From assembly GCA_021324735.1 (NCBI GenBank), contig JAJPIO010000018.1:186001-250000 (forward strand): DNA of 64,000 nt, in the 5' to 3' direction. This document shows, piece by piece, positions 9,420-18,171 of this stretch. A program made the translations under genes and the position numbers. The stretch is from Bacteroidota bacterium. Lineage in GTDB: Bacteria; Bacteroidota; Ignavibacteria; Palsa-1295. The notes under the pieces are model-generated. The model searched no databases. It saw nothing but the letters and a program-made list of their open reading frames with translations, and was not told where the DNA came from. Every line of letters starts with the position of its first letter. Positions within the stretch are counted from its first letter, which is position 1.

Positions 9420-10469
9420 CTACTCGATCATCTCGGTCACCAGTTCTTCCGAGCCATTCTGTTCGACGGTCCTCTTCGCTTCCGGATGCTCCTTGCTTTC
9501 GACGATGAGCGTGACGTTGCGCTTTTCCTGCATCGCACGGTGCGCTAAAAGACCTGTCGCATCTTCAATGCGGACCACACTGTGCGACGTTGCGACGAAA
9601 TTACCGATCGAAGCTTTTGTGGGGCCCTCTTCGAAGACCTTTTTCTTGGGGCTGGTATTCGTATTATCTTCAAGCACTGCTAAAACATGATCATCTCGCT
9701 TTTCCAGGCCACGCACCGTCTCGGTTGCCGTAACGTGCACCGGGAAAGCAAGGCCTGGGGCAATATCGAGGTTCACGTCCGTCTCATTGCGCCACGTAGT
9801 ATCCTTTACGAGAGCACGAGTCGGACTGTGGACGAGCACACGCATAACATAGGCATTGGCAACCTGCTCGGCCTGTTGGCGCGCCATCATCATTACTCGT
9901 GGATTCTTACGAAGCGAATCGGGGACAGAGGAGAGCAGATCATTTGATATAGCGGAGACATCGACCATTGAATCGAGATCGCCCCATTTATTAGCACGAA
10001 CGGAAAAATCCTTGCCAAGAAGCATGTTGAATTCGCGATACTGTTCGTTCATGCGGTCCTTCATATTAGAACTCGCATAATGCACTTTGGAAGTGTCCCG
10101 CTGTGAATCCATCCGCAACGAATCAACGCGAAAGCTTAGTATAACCGAGCTGTCCAGATTCACGGCTTTGACGGTCTGTTGAATAAAGAATTCTGTGGTA
10201 CTCGACGCACTATGCTTTTGTGCAGGGCTATTTCCCTGAACATCGTTCGAATTCATCGCCATTTTATCGACGATATGATAATGCTGTACACTACCCGCTT
10301 TCGGATGAAAATAAAGATGGTGGTTAGTATCGGTGATCGCTACTGGCTCCGCTTTTTGGGTCGTATCGATCGCACCCTTTACGGTGGTCGTCGAGGCAGT
10401 TTCTGTTTTGCTACATGCTACCGCGAGTACGAGCAACGGCAGCAGGAAGATCGGGCGGTTAAAATGCAT
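9420..10469 (-). CDS. Predicted lipoprotein, DUF6263-like
   Basis: A 349-residue protein with a lipoprotein signal (hydrophobic start, lipobox AVAC with Cys19), then a Thr-rich linker. The body has strands such as YFHPKAGSVQHYHIVDKM, a Met/Gln-rich helix near residue 200 and a paired-strand C-terminus. It has the same overall plan as the next gene upstream (10499-11575): the signal, an RDSL/DSFK-type segment, a Gly-rich turn and a closing beta region. I read the two as distant paralogues. The resemblance to DUF6263 is by memory of the family pattern and is unverified. Function is unknown. The gap to the upstream gene is 29 bases, so they are likely one operon. Confidence 0.65.
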   Translation of the reverse strand: MHFNRPIFLLPLLVLAVACSKTETASTTTVKGAIDTTQKAEPVAITDTNHHLYFHPKAGSVQHYHIVDKMAMNSNDVQGNSPAQKHSASSTTEFFIQQTVKAVNLDSSVILSFRVDSLRMDSQRDTSKVHYASSNMKDRMNEQYREFNMLLGKDFSVRANKWGDLDSMVDVSAISNDLLSSVPDSLRKNPRVMMMARQQAEQVANAYVMRVLVHSPTRALVKDTTWRNETDVNLDIAPGLAFPVHVTATETVRGLEKRDDHVLAVLEDNTNTSPKKKVFEEGPTKASIGNFVATSHSVVRIEDATGLLAHRAMQEKRNVTLIVESKEHPEAKRTVEQNGSEELVTEMIE

Positions 10470-10498
10470 TGACTGTGGTGAAATAGAATTGGTAAACT

Positions 10499-11575
10499 TT
10501 ATTGCGATGAGCTATTCTCATCATTTTTTTGCTTGGAATCGGGCTTATCGCTTGCGGCATCACTGCCAGCATTCTTTTTAGCCTCTGCGTCCGTGTCCTT
10601 GGAAACGCCTCGGTGAATTTGCAATTCCTTGATCGAAACCTTCGCACCATGTAAAACAGCAATAGGCGATATATCGGTCGTTACCAACCGAGTGATCTCT
10701 TCCGGTACCGTATCGATGTCAACTTTGAGCAGGACATTAGCCGTATCGCGATAGCTGCCATGTTTTGGAAGCCCGTCTTTCCATAGCACCTCGCCAACGC
10801 CACCGCCTTTAAAATTGAGAATGCCCAGCGGCGTTGCTATGCCCTCCAAATAATCTACTTGTTCGGGTGGGTTCGAATAGACCGCATGAACGTGAAGCGC
10901 CTCTTTCGAACGTTTGACTGTCACCGTCCTGGTGATCGGAATCTCCGTCGCTGTCGACGGAGAGGTATATTCCTTCTCTACGGCGGCTAATCCACCGAAT
11001 CCCCATTCGAGTAATTGCCCCATACGAAGCGAATCGGTAAGCGATAACATCGCATGGACCATATCATAGTCATAACCTTTGCCTACTGCGTTGTTATGAA
11101 AATCCTGAAGATTAACAAAGTACGCGATCGTGCCATCCGGTCGCATATTGAACTTCAACGTATTGCCGAGAAATTGTGCACGCGGCAATACTTTAATGTC
11201 GCGAAGCTCATGCTGAATATCCCAATCACCGGTGGAATTGAAGCGGAAGAAGTTCTCTGCATTCTTCCCTTCACCAAAGTCAATGCCGGTTTTAAAGGAA
11301 TCAAGCGTGGCGCCAATGATCGCAGATCCGTCTGGCAGGACTTTCTCAACTGCTTCTGTAAAGGAATAGGCGGAGGTACGAATACTCGGTCGTGAATCAT
11401 CTGCATCGACTTGCGGAAAGTGCATTCGCAGTCGCAAAACTTCCGTAATATTTACCCGATGAAGATCGCCCTCCTTGAATTGAAGATGATACTCCCTGGC
11501 GGACTGCGCAGACAATACCCGTGCGTGGACGAGCAATGCTACGATGAAAAAGGTATTTCGTAAAAAAGAATGCAT
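10499..11575 (-). CDS. Exported protein of unknown function, possible paralogue of neighbour
   Basis: A 358-residue protein with a cleavable signal peptide (about residues 1-24, ending LSAQS) and no lipobox, so probably periplasmic or surface-exposed. The body is beta-rich. It includes FNMRPDGTIAYFVNLQDF and MVHAMLSLTDSLRMGQLLEWGF, which have counterparts in position and character in the downstream lipoprotein. The last ~35 residues are charged and low-complexity (many Asp, Lys, Ser), probably a flexible tail. No catalytic motif is seen. It lies 9 bases after the Nudix gene on the same strand. Confidence 0.65.
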   Translation of the reverse strand: MHSFLRNTFFIVALLVHARVLSAQSAREYHLQFKEGDLHRVNITEVLRLRMHFPQVDADDSRPSIRTSAYSFTEAVEKVLPDGSAIIGATLDSFKTGIDFGEGKNAENFFRFNSTGDWDIQHELRDIKVLPRAQFLGNTLKFNMRPDGTIAYFVNLQDFHNNAVGKGYDYDMVHAMLSLTDSLRMGQLLEWGFGGLAAVEKEYTSPSTATEIPITRTVTVKRSKEALHVHAVYSNPPEQVDYLEGIATPLGILNFKGGGVGEVLWKDGLPKHGSYRDTANVLLKVDIDTVPEEITRLVTTDISPIAVLHGAKVSIKELQIHRGVSKDTDAEAKKNAGSDAASDKPDSKQKNDENSSSQ

Positions 11576-11584
11576 GGTATAATT

Positions 11585-12133
11585 TTAACGAGAGTGGTTC
11601 GCGAACCTGCTGTTGCAATACAAAGCATAGGCGGCGAGCGTCATTCCATCCCAGATCTTCCCTTCCGCGATCAGCGCATCTAACTCGCTCGGGGTAAGCA
11701 TGACCGGTTCAAATTCTTCCGAAACTTCCGGACGCGCTCCTATTGCTTTCAGGCCTCGCGCAATAAAGACGTAACACTCCTCATCACTCGCTCCGTTCAT
11801 GGGATTGAACCATCCAACTCGAATTAACTCATCTGCCTGAAAGCCAGCCTCCTCCATTAATTCCTCACGCGCGGCTTCTTCATGCGTTAAGTGCGGCTTC
11901 TTGCCTCCTCCGACAAACTCCAGGCTTTCCCGCTGATTTAAGTAGCGGAACATTCGAAGGAGGAACAAACGACCATCCTGCAACTCCGGTATTACGAAAA
12001 CGGCACCATGCGTATGAGCATAGAAGAACTCACCCTTCGATTCGTCCGGATGAAGGTATTCATCACGCCGGTATTCCCACCACGGGTTCTTATGAAGAAT
12101 TTCAGTTGAAAGACGGCGCAAACGTTTTAGCAT
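11585..12133 (-). CDS. Nudix hydrolase, ADP-ribose pyrophosphatase-like
   Basis: A 182-residue cytosolic enzyme. The Nudix box lies at residues 75-98, starting GGGKKP and ending EELMEEAGF. The Gly, the two catalytic Glu (EE) and the GU ending are kept, but the Arg of the REUXEE core is Glu here, with Arg one position earlier (AAREELMEE). The long N-terminal strands with AHTHGAVFVI and RYLNQRESLEF are like ADP-ribose or nucleotide-sugar pyrophosphatases, which split X-diphosphate-Y into phosphates. The frame extends to a TTG at 12163; the ATG at 12131-12133 gives the usual N-terminus. Confidence 0.85.
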   Translation of the reverse strand: MLKRLRRLSTEILHKNPWWEYRRDEYLHPDESKGEFFYAHTHGAVFVIPELQDGRLFLLRMFRYLNQRESLEFVGGGKKPHLTHEEAAREELMEEAGFQADELIRVGWFNPMNGASDEECYVFIARGLKAIGARPEVSEEFEPVMLTPSELDALIAEGKIWDGMTLAAYALYCNSRFANHSR

Positions 12134-12208
12134 TGTGCTGGCTAACGCGACGAATTGACGCAATGTTCGGTGTAATCACGCAGTGCAATTCAAAGCAATC
12201 AAATAAAA

Positions 12209-12232
12209 AGCCCCGCTGTACTGCAGGGCTTT
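12209..12232 (-). terminator. Intrinsic terminator downstream of ndk
   Basis: On the minus strand a hairpin (AAGCCC arm pairing with GGGCTT, with inner GC pairs) is followed by TTTTTATTTG. It sits 22 bases after the ndk stop, which is the right place and orientation. Confidence 0.85.
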
Positions 12233-12254
12233 AATATTCGAAATAAAAGATCTC

Positions 12255-12677
12255 TTAAGCTAGGTCAGCTAACTCCCCTTCCGTAAAGAAGAAGGCGATC
12301 TCACGAAGTCCATTCTCGACAGAGTCCGAGCCATGCACCGCATTTTCGCCTTTATTCTTTGCATAAAGCTTGCGGATCGTCCCTGCAGCAGCTTCAGCCG
12401 GATCGGTCGAGCCGATCACCCGGCGCCATTCCGCAATTGCATTGTCTTTCTCGAGAGCGATCGGCACACACGGGCCGCTTGACATGAATTCCACCAGGCT
12501 GTCATAAAATGGACGACCCTGGTGAACCTCATAAAACTTCGAGGCTGATTTCTTCGAAAGCGTGGTCATTCGCATCGCAAGAATGCGAAAGCCTTCCTTC
12601 TGAATGTGAGCGATAATGTTACCGACATTACCGGCGCTTACGGCATCCGGCTTAATAATGCAAAGTGTGCGTTCCAT
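12255..12677 (-). CDS. ndk: Nucleoside diphosphate kinase
   Basis: A 140-residue protein of standard length. It moves the gamma phosphate from ATP to nucleoside diphosphates through a phosphohistidine, His115, in NAVHGSDS. Other family marks are [10 protein letters not shown] at the N-terminus, the [17 protein letters not shown] nucleotide-head segment and [14 protein letters not shown]. It is cytosolic and keeps NTP pools balanced. It is a single gene with its own terminator. Confidence 0.98.
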   Translation of the reverse strand: MERTLCIIKPDAVSAGNVGNIIAHIQKEGFRILAMRMTTLSKKSASKFYEVHQGRPFYDSLVEFMSSGPCVPIALEKDNAIAEWRRVIGSTDPAEAAAGTIRKLYAKNKGENAVHGSDSVENGLREIAFFFTEGELADLA

Positions 12678-12737
12678 GTAGTGATAAGTAGGAGTTTATT
12701 CTAACGGGCGCCATTAACGCAATTTCCGAGCGGGTCG

Positions 12738-13337
12738 TTACCGGGATTTAGAAGCCGAAGGCAAAGGCGTATTTACGGCTTCCTTAGAATCCTGAGGATG
12801 ACGAGCAGGTGGGTCGCTTGTTACCCAATCAGGCCACTCTTTAGTGGGATATCGGATCGAATGAGGAATAATATCCGGTGTCACAATACCAAATTTGTCG
12901 ACAAGATTCTCATCCAAATGAGAGATCGTATGGCGGACATCTGAAACCTCGGACCATTTTAGTAAAAACCAGCCAACAATACCGCCAGCCAGCAACCCGA
13001 TATTAAGCCCGAGATTCGGCTTCCCGCCTATCAGGCGAATAGCCCCGACCGTGCCTACTGCCAACGCTCCGAGCCGTGCGGCAGAATACGCAATTCCAGT
13101 ACCTGTTTTATTGACGTACCATTCACCAATAACGGGCAGCATGGCGAACGTCATCCCCCAGTCGTAACTGTAAAACTCCTGATGATAGGCTTCGAGGCGA
13201 CCTTGGTAATTAGCGACAGAATCCCGCCATGCGGGATTCATATAATTGGGTGAATCGACGGCGACCTTGATGACCGTATTAGTCGCCGTCGGGGAAGAAC
13301 TTAAAATCGAGCACGAAAGAAGTATGGCTGCAAGCAT
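12738..13337 (-). CDS. Small exported or membrane protein of unknown function
   Basis: A 199-residue protein. The start MLAAILLSC resembles a very short lipoprotein signal with Cys9, but it lacks the usual basic residues, so lipidation is uncertain. After a polar segment rich in Tyr, two hydrophobic segments follow (about ALAVGTVGAIRLIGG and LNIGLLAGGIVGWFLL) that could span the membrane. The tail is polar. A GGGAG site precedes the ATG at 13335-13337. I do not recognise a family. It lies 47 bases beyond the sucD stop on the same strand and may be read from the sucD transcript. Confidence 0.65.
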   Translation of the reverse strand: MLAAILLSCSILSSSPTATNTVIKVAVDSPNYMNPAWRDSVANYQGRLEAYHQEFYSYDWGMTFAMLPVIGEWYVNKTGTGIAYSAARLGALAVGTVGAIRLIGGKPNLGLNIGLLAGGIVGWFLLKWSEVSDVRHTISHLDENLVDKFGIVTPDIIPHSIRYPTKEWPDWVTSDPPARHPQDSKEAVNTPLPSASKSR

Positions 13338-13384
13338 GATCTCCCGTTCTCAATTCGAATATCTTGCCAATGTCTGGCCTTTTA

Positions 13385-14476
13385 TTAGCGCTTAGCCTTC
13401 GACTTTGGCTTCACCGCGGTACGAACCGGCTTTCGAACAGCTTTCTTGGCCGGCTTTGCAGCCGCCTTTAGTTGCTTTTTCGGCTTAGCCGCTGAACGAG
13501 CCGAAGCTTTCTTTGGCGCAGCTGGTTTTGTCGGGCGCTTTGCTATTGGTTTCTTAGCGGCCTGCTTAGCTGTCGGCTTAAAGCCATTTACTGATATACT
13601 CTTGCGTGCACCGAGTGCTTTCTTAACGGTTTCCCCGATCACCGCTGGGCTATCGACAACCGTAATTCCGTTTGCCTGCATAGCACGCATTTTTTCATCA
13701 GCGGTACCCTTACCACCTGCGATAATAGCACCCGCATGTCCCATACGGCGGCCCGGAGGTGCCGTGCGGCCAGCAATAAAGCCAACGACTGGCTTTTTAA
13801 GATTCTCGCCGATCCACTCCGCTGCTTCTTCTTCAGCCGTTCCACCGATCTCGCCGATCATAACGACGGCATCGGTCTCATCGTCATTTGCGAACAGCTT
13901 GATCGCATCGATAAAACGGGTACCGATGATCGGATCGCCGCCAATACCGATAGCTGTCGATTGACCGAGACCGATATCCGTTAGTTGCTTAACGGCCTCA
14001 TAGGTAAGCGTGCCCGAGCGAGAGATAATACCAATTCTACCCTCTTTATGAATGAAACCAGGCATGATACCGATCTTCGCTTTACCCGGCGAGATAACTC
14101 CCGGACAATTGGGCCCGATAAGGTGGGTCTTGGTATTCTTGATCCGGCTGTAAACTTGGATCATATCACGGACCGGAATGCCTTCGGTAATACACACGAT
14201 CAAAGGTAACTCGCTGTCAGCAGATTCTAAGATCGCATCGGCGGCAAATGGCGGTGGTACAAAGATGCAGGCTGCATTCGCTCCAGTCTCACGGACGGCA
14301 TCAGCAACGGTATTAAATACAGGCACGCCTTCGTGTTTTGTGCCGCCTTTACCGGGCGTAACACCAGCCACGACCTTCGTCCCATATTCCTTCATTTGCT
14401 GTGTATGGAAGGACCCCTCACTACCAGTAATGCCCTGCACGAGCAGGCGCGTGTTTTTATCGACTAAAACGCTCAT
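13385..14476 (-). CDS. sucD: Succinyl-CoA ligase alpha subunit with C-terminal histone-like tail
   Basis: A 363-residue protein. Residues 1-290 are a complete SucD: CoA-binding [12 protein letters not shown] and [18 protein letters not shown]-type loop ([13 protein letters not shown]) and phosphohistidine His247 in MGHAGA, followed by [10 protein letters not shown]. With SucC it couples succinyl-CoA to succinate with formation of ATP or GTP in the TCA cycle. SucC is not in the window. Residues 291-363 (bases 13385-13606) are an extra tail made almost only of Lys, Ala, Pro and Arg, like the C-terminal domain of histone H1 or AlgP/HctB-type proteins. Known SucD proteins end near residue 290. 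The reading frame is continuous, and the tail uses the same codon style as the rest. Confidence 0.95.
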   Translation of the reverse strand: MSVLVDKNTRLLVQGITGSEGSFHTQQMKEYGTKVVAGVTPGKGGTKHEGVPVFNTVADAVRETGANAACIFVPPPFAADAILESADSELPLIVCITEGIPVRDMIQVYSRIKNTKTHLIGPNCPGVISPGKAKIGIMPGFIHKEGRIGIISRSGTLTYEAVKQLTDIGLGQSTAIGIGGDPIIGTRFIDAIKLFANDDETDAVVMIGEIGGTAEEEAAEWIGENLKKPVVGFIAGRTAPPGRRMGHAGAIIAGGKGTADEKMRAMQANGITVVDSPAVIGETVKKALGARKSISVNGFKPTAKQAAKKPIAKRPTKPAAPKKASARSAAKPKKQLKAAAKPAKKAVRKPVRTAVKPKSKAKR

Positions 14477-14522
14477 CTATAAATTGCTCTTTTCTTACGA
14501 GAAAATAAATCGTAAATCTTTA

Positions 14523-14530
14523 CAAAAATA
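14523..14530 (-). promoter_or_regulatory. Bacteroidetes-type -7 element for sucD
   Basis: On the minus strand TATTTTTG matches TAnnTTTG exactly, 46 bases upstream of the sucD ATG. The CTTG-N8-TTCGTA context before it also occurs upstream of the DUF1761 gene. The -33 TTG is not at the classical spacing. Confidence 0.5.
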
Positions 14531-14618
14531 CGAAGAAGGCGCAAGCTGGACTTGACTTATGGAAAATTTCATCAAGCGACCGTACCAGCCCGGGTTCAAT
14601 CACGAGCCGGTTCAATGA

Positions 14619-15302
14619 CTATTTTTTAGCCAGTTCTGCTACATCTTCGCGAAGGGTCTCACCAATAGTGGCGCCTATATTTATAGCCGCATGGCGAAAA
14701 ACTTCTGCGATCTCCTCTTCGGTCATTTGTGAGAGTGTACCTGCGTTCACCGCGCCAAGTACCATGCCTTGTCCCGCTTGTGGAACGGTGGTAATAAGAG
14801 GTACATCATTGGTAGTACCGTAGGACCAAACGACTTCCCCCGTTGAGCGCTGTATGATCCGCGAAAGGGCAGAAATATGGGCCGAAATACCGGTACTTCC
14901 TGACGTCAGGCTGTAACTTACAAGTTTTGTTTCGGCAATATAGTCCGCCTTCGTTCGTGATTCATCTACCGGCCTCATATCGAGAAACATTGTAATGGCC
15001 TGAGAGAACCCTAACGATACTGCTGAAGCGAGAGAATCAGAATTGGCCGCTCGATTTAGTTTTTGCGCCGTTTCATTCGATATAACACTGCTTCCAAGCG
15101 TGGAGGCAAGGTCAGCGGATCGATGGTGGCTTGAATCGGCTGGAATATTGGCTTCGGCTGTACCGCTTATTCCACCGATAGCATGAACGTTCACCGTTTG
15201 AGCCCGAATATTATGCTCTGCCAGCTTATTGGTATGGCCGCAGCTTGCTACTGCAAAAGCAATAATGATAATCGAAGACAGCTTTAGGGCGGGATATTTC
15301 AT
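14619..15302 (-). CDS. Predicted lipoprotein of unknown function
   Basis: A 227-residue protein with a textbook lipoprotein signal: MKYPALK, hydrophobic core and lipobox VASC with Cys21. The rest is mostly alpha/beta with Ser-rich stretches. A segment SLTSGSTGISAHISALSRIIQRSTGEVVWSYG resembles the strand pair found in envelope lipoproteins that assemble oligomers (CsgG/LPP20-type), but this is a weak impression. It ends with a charged helix. It is transcribed alone with 94 bases of spacing to the Rieske gene. Confidence 0.65.
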   Translation of the reverse strand: MKYPALKLSSIIIIAFAVASCGHTNKLAEHNIRAQTVNVHAIGGISGTAEANIPADSSHHRSADLASTLGSSVISNETAQKLNRAANSDSLASAVSLGFSQAITMFLDMRPVDESRTKADYIAETKLVSYSLTSGSTGISAHISALSRIIQRSTGEVVWSYGTTNDVPLITTVPQAGQGMVLGAVNAGTLSQMTEEEIAEVFRHAAINIGATIGETLREDVAELAKK

Positions 15303-15396
15303 ATACTCTATAAAAATGGATCGGCCATTTGTAGGTCGAATTAAATATGGCGACGCAACATGTAAAAAATTCCAGTCCGTTCCGTTCTGCAGGAGT

Positions 15397-16194
15397 TTAC
15401 AGGCGGATATAAATCCTGTCTTCCGTGATAGTCACAGGATACGTTGCGATCTTTTCTTTTGCTGGTCCGGCTTTTACTTCGCCTGTCGCGCAATCGAACT
15501 GCGATCCATGCCAAGGGCATTGCACGGTACCACAGATCATCGCTCCATCAGCAAGCGAGCCACCACGATGCGAACAGCGATCGTCGAATGCAACGTAACT
15601 GTTTGCCTCCAGGCCTTCTTTACGGCCTAGCACTACTCGCTTACCATTAGCGATTACCAATTTCATTTGATTCGCTTGGAGATCATTCGTTTTTCCAACT
15701 TCTATTTCTCCAGTCCCAGAAACATTCTGCACCTGCCACTTCCCCGCGTCCGCATAGCGGTGATCGACACCGATCTGATTTCGGTATGTAAGAGTACCTC
15801 CCATCCAGCCGGCAGAACAAAGCAGAAGGAATGCGACCAACTCGATCGCTAATGTTGAGATCATTGGCATCATCGTCTGCGGCATTCTGGTAAAATTGGC
15901 AACAACGAAGAGGATGACAACAGTAATATTTAAAAGCATGTGTTTCGTCGCTCGACTCTTTCCTGTGCTATTAGGAGGGACGGTTTTGAAGTAATCGATA
16001 AGGCCGGGCACGGCCGCGATGAGTGCCATTACGATACCGGCGATACTAAGCCAAATAGCGATCACTGCCCAACCAGCATCTTTTACTACTTGAGCAACAA
16101 TATCGGACACGAGCGCACCGGTGAAAAATGCGATCGGAAATGGAATGAGCAACGGGTGAAGCGGATGCCCTTTGATATGGACGGCGGATCTCAT
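15397..16194 (-). CDS. DUF2231 membrane domain fused to Rieske [2Fe-2S] domain
   Basis: A 265-residue fusion. Residues 1-~135 are a DUF2231 domain with four hydrophobic segments, starting with the typical HPLHPLLIPFPIAFF. Residues ~150-265 are a Rieske ferredoxin domain with CSH at 207-209 and CPWH at 226-229; these two Cys and two His bind the cluster. It is therefore an integral membrane protein with a redox domain on one side. Its electron partners are unknown. No oxygenase or cytochrome bc1 partner is next to it, and the nearby cytochrome c (32677) is not linked. Confidence 0.9.
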   Translation of the reverse strand: MRSAVHIKGHPLHPLLIPFPIAFFTGALVSDIVAQVVKDAGWAVIAIWLSIAGIVMALIAAVPGLIDYFKTVPPNSTGKSRATKHMLLNITVVILFVVANFTRMPQTMMPMISTLAIELVAFLLLCSAGWMGGTLTYRNQIGVDHRYADAGKWQVQNVSGTGEIEVGKTNDLQANQMKLVIANGKRVVLGRKEGLEANSYVAFDDRCSHRGGSLADGAMICGTVQCPWHGSQFDCATGEVKAGPAKEKIATYPVTITEDRIYIRL

Positions 16195-16305
16195 GCAGGG
16201 TTGTCTCCAGCAAAGAGCGCGCCGTATATCTTTGCTAAAATATCAACCTCATCCTTTAATAGGGCTTATAGCTGGAAAATCCTTTCGATCGAATGATTTG
16301 CGCTC

Positions 16306-18018
16306 TTATTCAGAGAACCAGCAATACTTCATATCGAGCTGAAACATCGCATTACCAGGGAAATCCCGAACGTTCGGTTGCAGAAGATGATAGTCCTCAT
16401 CATAATAAAGAACGAGATACGGCGCATCTTGAATAGCGATATTCTCTGCTTCAGCGAACAGCTCGTTTATTTTCGAACGATCGACTTCAGCAATAGCCGC
16501 TTCGAACCGCTTATCGAACTCAGGATTTCTATAACGGGTCGAATTGATCGTACTCGGTCCGGATGGCGGGATATTCTTACCGTAAAGAAGATTTAAAAAA
16601 TTCTCTGGATTCGGATAATCAGCGATCCATCCTAATCGAAAGAATGGTGCTTTACCATCATCGATGCGCGGCGTCAATTGCGAAAATTCGAGTAGCTGCA
16701 GATGTACGTTGATGCCGAGGTTTTCTTTGATCTGCGATTGTATCGCTTCCGCCACTTCTGTATTGCGTCCCCCGCCTGCATTAAGATAAAGCGTGAGATC
16801 GGGTATCGCCTCGACGCCTAATTCCTTCTTCGCTAATGCGAGCTCGACGAGTGCACTATCCGGATTGAATGTAAACCCATGCACGCGATCGATGGGATAA
16901 CCCGGCATTGAAGAAGGAACAATGCCATGCACACCTGGTCCTGCAGCTTGCCCTTTTAGAATATACCGAATGATCTTATCTCGATCGACCGCAAACGCGA
17001 TCGCACGCCGTAGATGGCGATTACTGACAACAGGATCCTGAACATTGAATCCGTAGAACTGCACCGCTAATGCTGGCACATGCAGTAGATTGTATTTTTT
17101 CCACTTCCCTTTCAACTCCTTATTCTTATCGACCATATCCTGAAAGAACTCGTTCGGGATACGATAAACATGATCAAGCTTCTTTGCTTGAAATTGTTCG
17201 AGCTCTACTTTATTATCGGGAATAAAGCTGACCATAAATGTATCGATATAGGGCAAGCGATTTCCCGCCGAGTCGAATTTCCAATAATGCTCGTTGCGAA
17301 CCAACCGGCAATATTGAGCTTGCTTATAATCAACGAACTTAAAAGCACCCGTACCGACCGGGTGGAAGACGAAATCACGACCATAGTGTTCGACCGCTTC
17401 ATGCGGATAGATGAAGGCAAAGCCAACCGCTGGATAAAACAGGAATGGCGAAAACGGCTTCTCGAGCGTGATCACAACGGTCGAATCATTCGGGGCCTGT
17501 AAGCCCGGAATCCCACCAGGAGGTAGTTTATTGCTCTCATAGTATGCGGATCCTCCCTTGATGTACTTGAAGTACGGCTCGGCCCCGGTATTTGTGGTCT
17601 TATCGAGCGCACGCGTGAAGCAGTAGATCACATCGGAAGCAACGAACTTTCGTCCCTTCCCTACGGGAAAGCAAGGATCATCATGGAAATAGGCATCCGT
17701 CCGAAGATGATAGGTATAAGTCAAACCATCTTTTGAAATTTCGGGAAGTGAAGAGAGGCCGGGAATAAGATTAAGATTGAGATCGAACTCGAGCAGCCGA
17801 TCATAAACATTTTCCCCCACCTGCACCGACGACTGATCGTTCATCTGGACGGGATCGAGTGAGCGGATGTCCGCCGTCTCGTTGAAGTGAAACGTACCAC
17901 CTAATTTTTTGCCGCCTTTCCCATCTCTCAGCGTGTGCTGAATACCAGCTTTTCGACCACAGGAAGAAATAACAACGCTTAGTACTAGAATGAGGGAAAG
18001 ACCGCGAACATTGCTCAT
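16306..18018 (-). CDS. ABC transporter substrate-binding lipoprotein, family 5 (oligopeptide type)
   Basis: A 570-residue protein with lipobox ISSC (Cys20). It carries the family 5 pattern: GGTFHFNETADIRSLDPVQ near the N-terminus, the paired lobes with KDGLTYTYHLRTDAYFHD, FVASDVIYCFTRALD and the LRRAIAFAVDRDKII segment, then LYLNAGGGRN and the ADYPNPENFLNLLYG block near the end. It should bind peptides or a similar solute in the periplasm and hand it to an OppBC-type permease, which is not in the window. It is a single gene. Confidence 0.93.
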   Translation of the reverse strand: MSNVRGLSLILVLSVVISSCGRKAGIQHTLRDGKGGKKLGGTFHFNETADIRSLDPVQMNDQSSVQVGENVYDRLLEFDLNLNLIPGLSSLPEISKDGLTYTYHLRTDAYFHDDPCFPVGKGRKFVASDVIYCFTRALDKTTNTGAEPYFKYIKGGSAYYESNKLPPGGIPGLQAPNDSTVVITLEKPFSPFLFYPAVGFAFIYPHEAVEHYGRDFVFHPVGTGAFKFVDYKQAQYCRLVRNEHYWKFDSAGNRLPYIDTFMVSFIPDNKVELEQFQAKKLDHVYRIPNEFFQDMVDKNKELKGKWKKYNLLHVPALAVQFYGFNVQDPVVSNRHLRRAIAFAVDRDKIIRYILKGQAAGPGVHGIVPSSMPGYPIDRVHGFTFNPDSALVELALAKKELGVEAIPDLTLYLNAGGGRNTEVAEAIQSQIKENLGINVHLQLLEFSQLTPRIDDGKAPFFRLGWIADYPNPENFLNLLYGKNIPPSGPSTINSTRYRNPEFDKRFEAAIAEVDRSKINELFAEAENIAIQDAPYLVLYYDEDYHLLQPNVRDFPGNAMFQLDMKYCWFSE

Positions 18019-18087
18019 GATGTTGCTTTAAAGTGAAGTATAGGAAACGCAATAAGTAGGGTTAAGGCGTTCCTACTAAAACGGAAA

Positions 18088-18108
18088 GGCCCGGCCAATT
18101 GCCGAGCC
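18088..18108 (-). terminator. Intrinsic terminator downstream of the 18172 gene
   Basis: On the minus strand GGCTCGGC pairs with GCCGGGCC (one G-U pair) around AATTG, followed by TTTCCGTTTTAG. It lies 63 bases after the stop of the exported protein gene at 18172. Confidence 0.75.
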
Positions 18109-18171
18109 CTCCGTGAACTCTCTCTCGCGGTTGTTTAAAACTGCTGGTAATCTTGCATAAAGGCTATAGCC

